From: Alphaproteobacteria bacterium
GTDB lineage: Bacteria; Pseudomonadota; Alphaproteobacteria; Micropepsales; Micropepsaceae
Length of the DNA: 7,890 nt
Direction: 5' to 3'
NCBI GenBank assembly: GCA_003451645.1
Contig: DMER01000043.1
Coordinates: 1-7,890, forward strand
Positions 7,316-7,890 of this stretch are shown here, in pieces. The notes under the pieces were generated by a model. It saw nothing but the letters and a program-made list of their open reading frames with translations, was not told where the DNA came from and searched no databases. Position 1 is the stretch's first letter; each line of letters begins with the position of its first letter. The translations under genes and the position numbers were made by a program.

Positions 7316-7890
7316 ATGAGCAAGACACCCGGCGGCGATTCCAAAAACACCCTCTATTGTTCCTTCTGCGGCAAGAGCCAGCACGAGGTGCGCAAACTGA
7401 TCGCCGGACCGACGGTCTTCATTTGCGACGAGTGTGTCGAGCTATGCATGGACATCATCCGCGAGGAAACCAAGACCTCGCTGGTGAAGTCGCGGGACGG
7501 TGTGCCGACACCGCAGGACATCCGCAAGGTGCTCGACGACTACGTGATCGGTCAGGAGCATGCCAAGAAGGTGCTCTCGGTCGCTGTCCACAATCACTAC
7601 AAGCGCCTGCACCATCAAACCAAGAACAACGACGTCGAAATCGCCAAGTCGAACATCCTGCTGATTGGCCCCACCGGTTGCGGCAAGACGCTTCTGGCGC
7701 AGACGCTCGCGCGCATCCTTGATGTGCCTTTCACTATGGCGGACGCAACCACCCTGACGGAAGCAGGGTATGTGGGCGAGGATGTCGAGAACATCATTCT
7801 CAAGCTCTTGCAGGCTGCGGATTACAATGTTGAGCGCGCGCAGCGCGGCATCGTCTATATCGACGAGGTCGACAAGATCAGCCGCAAATC
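7316..7890 (+). CDS. clpX: ATP-dependent Clp protease ATP-binding subunit ClpX, 3'-truncated
   Basis: The first 191 residues are present and the window ends within the gene. The frame is open from the ATG at 7316 to the end. ClpX is the AAA+ hexameric unfoldase that recognises tagged or specific proteins and threads them into ClpP. The N-terminal zinc-binding dimerisation domain has all four cysteines (Cys15, Cys18, Cys37, Cys40). The AAA+ domain shows Walker A GPTGCGKT (118-125), the pore-1 loop GYVGE (151-155) that grips substrate, and Walker B IVYIDE (179-184) with Asp183 and Glu184. Sequence around HNHYKRL (92-98) and [14 protein letters not shown] (165-178) is typical of alphaproteobacterial ClpX. 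GAGGA 6 nt upstream supports the start. The sensor regions and the IGF loop that docks ClpP lie beyond the window. Confidence 0.97.
   Translation, partial: MSKTPGGDSKNTLYCSFCGKSQHEVRKLIAGPTVFICDECVELCMDIIREETKTSLVKSRDGVPTPQDIRKVLDDYVIGQEHAKKVLSVAVHNHYKRLHHQTKNNDVEIAKSNILLIGPTGCGKTLLAQTLARILDVPFTMADATTLTEAGYVGEDVENIILKLLQAADYNVERAQRGIVYIDEVDKISRK

Noticed and set aside
7667..7690. Cys in the ClpX Walker A motif (GPTGCGKT)
   Set aside because: The third variable position of the P-loop tolerates Ser, Thr or Cys, and I recall Cys in other alphaproteobacterial ClpX proteins. The invariant Gly, Lys and Thr are present.
7234..7722. Plus-strand ORF of 162 codons across the start of clpX
   Set aside because: It is out of frame with clpX, whose zinc finger, Walker A and pore motifs are intact, and it has no recognisable content.

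Overview
The window is GC-rich and reads entirely on the + strand. It looks like a chromosomal stretch from an alphaproteobacterium. This rests on the tig-clpP-clpX block, the alphaproteobacterial-type ClpX N-terminus, a tRNA promoter of the TTGAAA / CTATAC kind, and frequent GTG starts and tight gene packing. I cannot name the genus. Nothing in the window resembles a phage, transposon, CRISPR array or other mobile element.

Positions 1-4781 hold a tightly packed run of four genes. They are the 3' part of a thiolase-like protein (type-1 TLP, usually annotated acetyl-CoA acetyltransferase), a small histidine phosphatase, an amidase-signature hydrolase, and a fused NAD(P)HX epimerase/dehydratase (nnr). 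Gaps are 18 nt, 3 nt and a 1-nt stop/start overlap, so they are probably one transcription unit. The four products share no obvious pathway. The two middle enzymes have no predictable substrate, while nnr is a general metabolite-repair gene.

Positions 4782-5097 carry no protein gene. They contain a tRNA-Leu(UAG) with its 3' CCA encoded, preceded by a good sigma-70-type promoter, and then a leader in front of tig.

Positions 5098-7890 hold the protein quality-control block: trigger factor (tig), the ClpP peptidase (clpP), and the start of the ClpX unfoldase (clpX, cut by the window end). Trigger factor meets nascent chains at the ribosome exit tunnel, and ClpX unfolds substrates and feeds them into ClpP. 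tig and clpP are 40 nt apart and probably co-transcribed. clpX follows after a 189-nt gap that may hold its own promoter.

The window is mostly housekeeping and I do not see a new biological system. The observation most worth a second look is that the thiolase-like protein has lost every recognisable catalytic residue of thiolases in the part that can be read.
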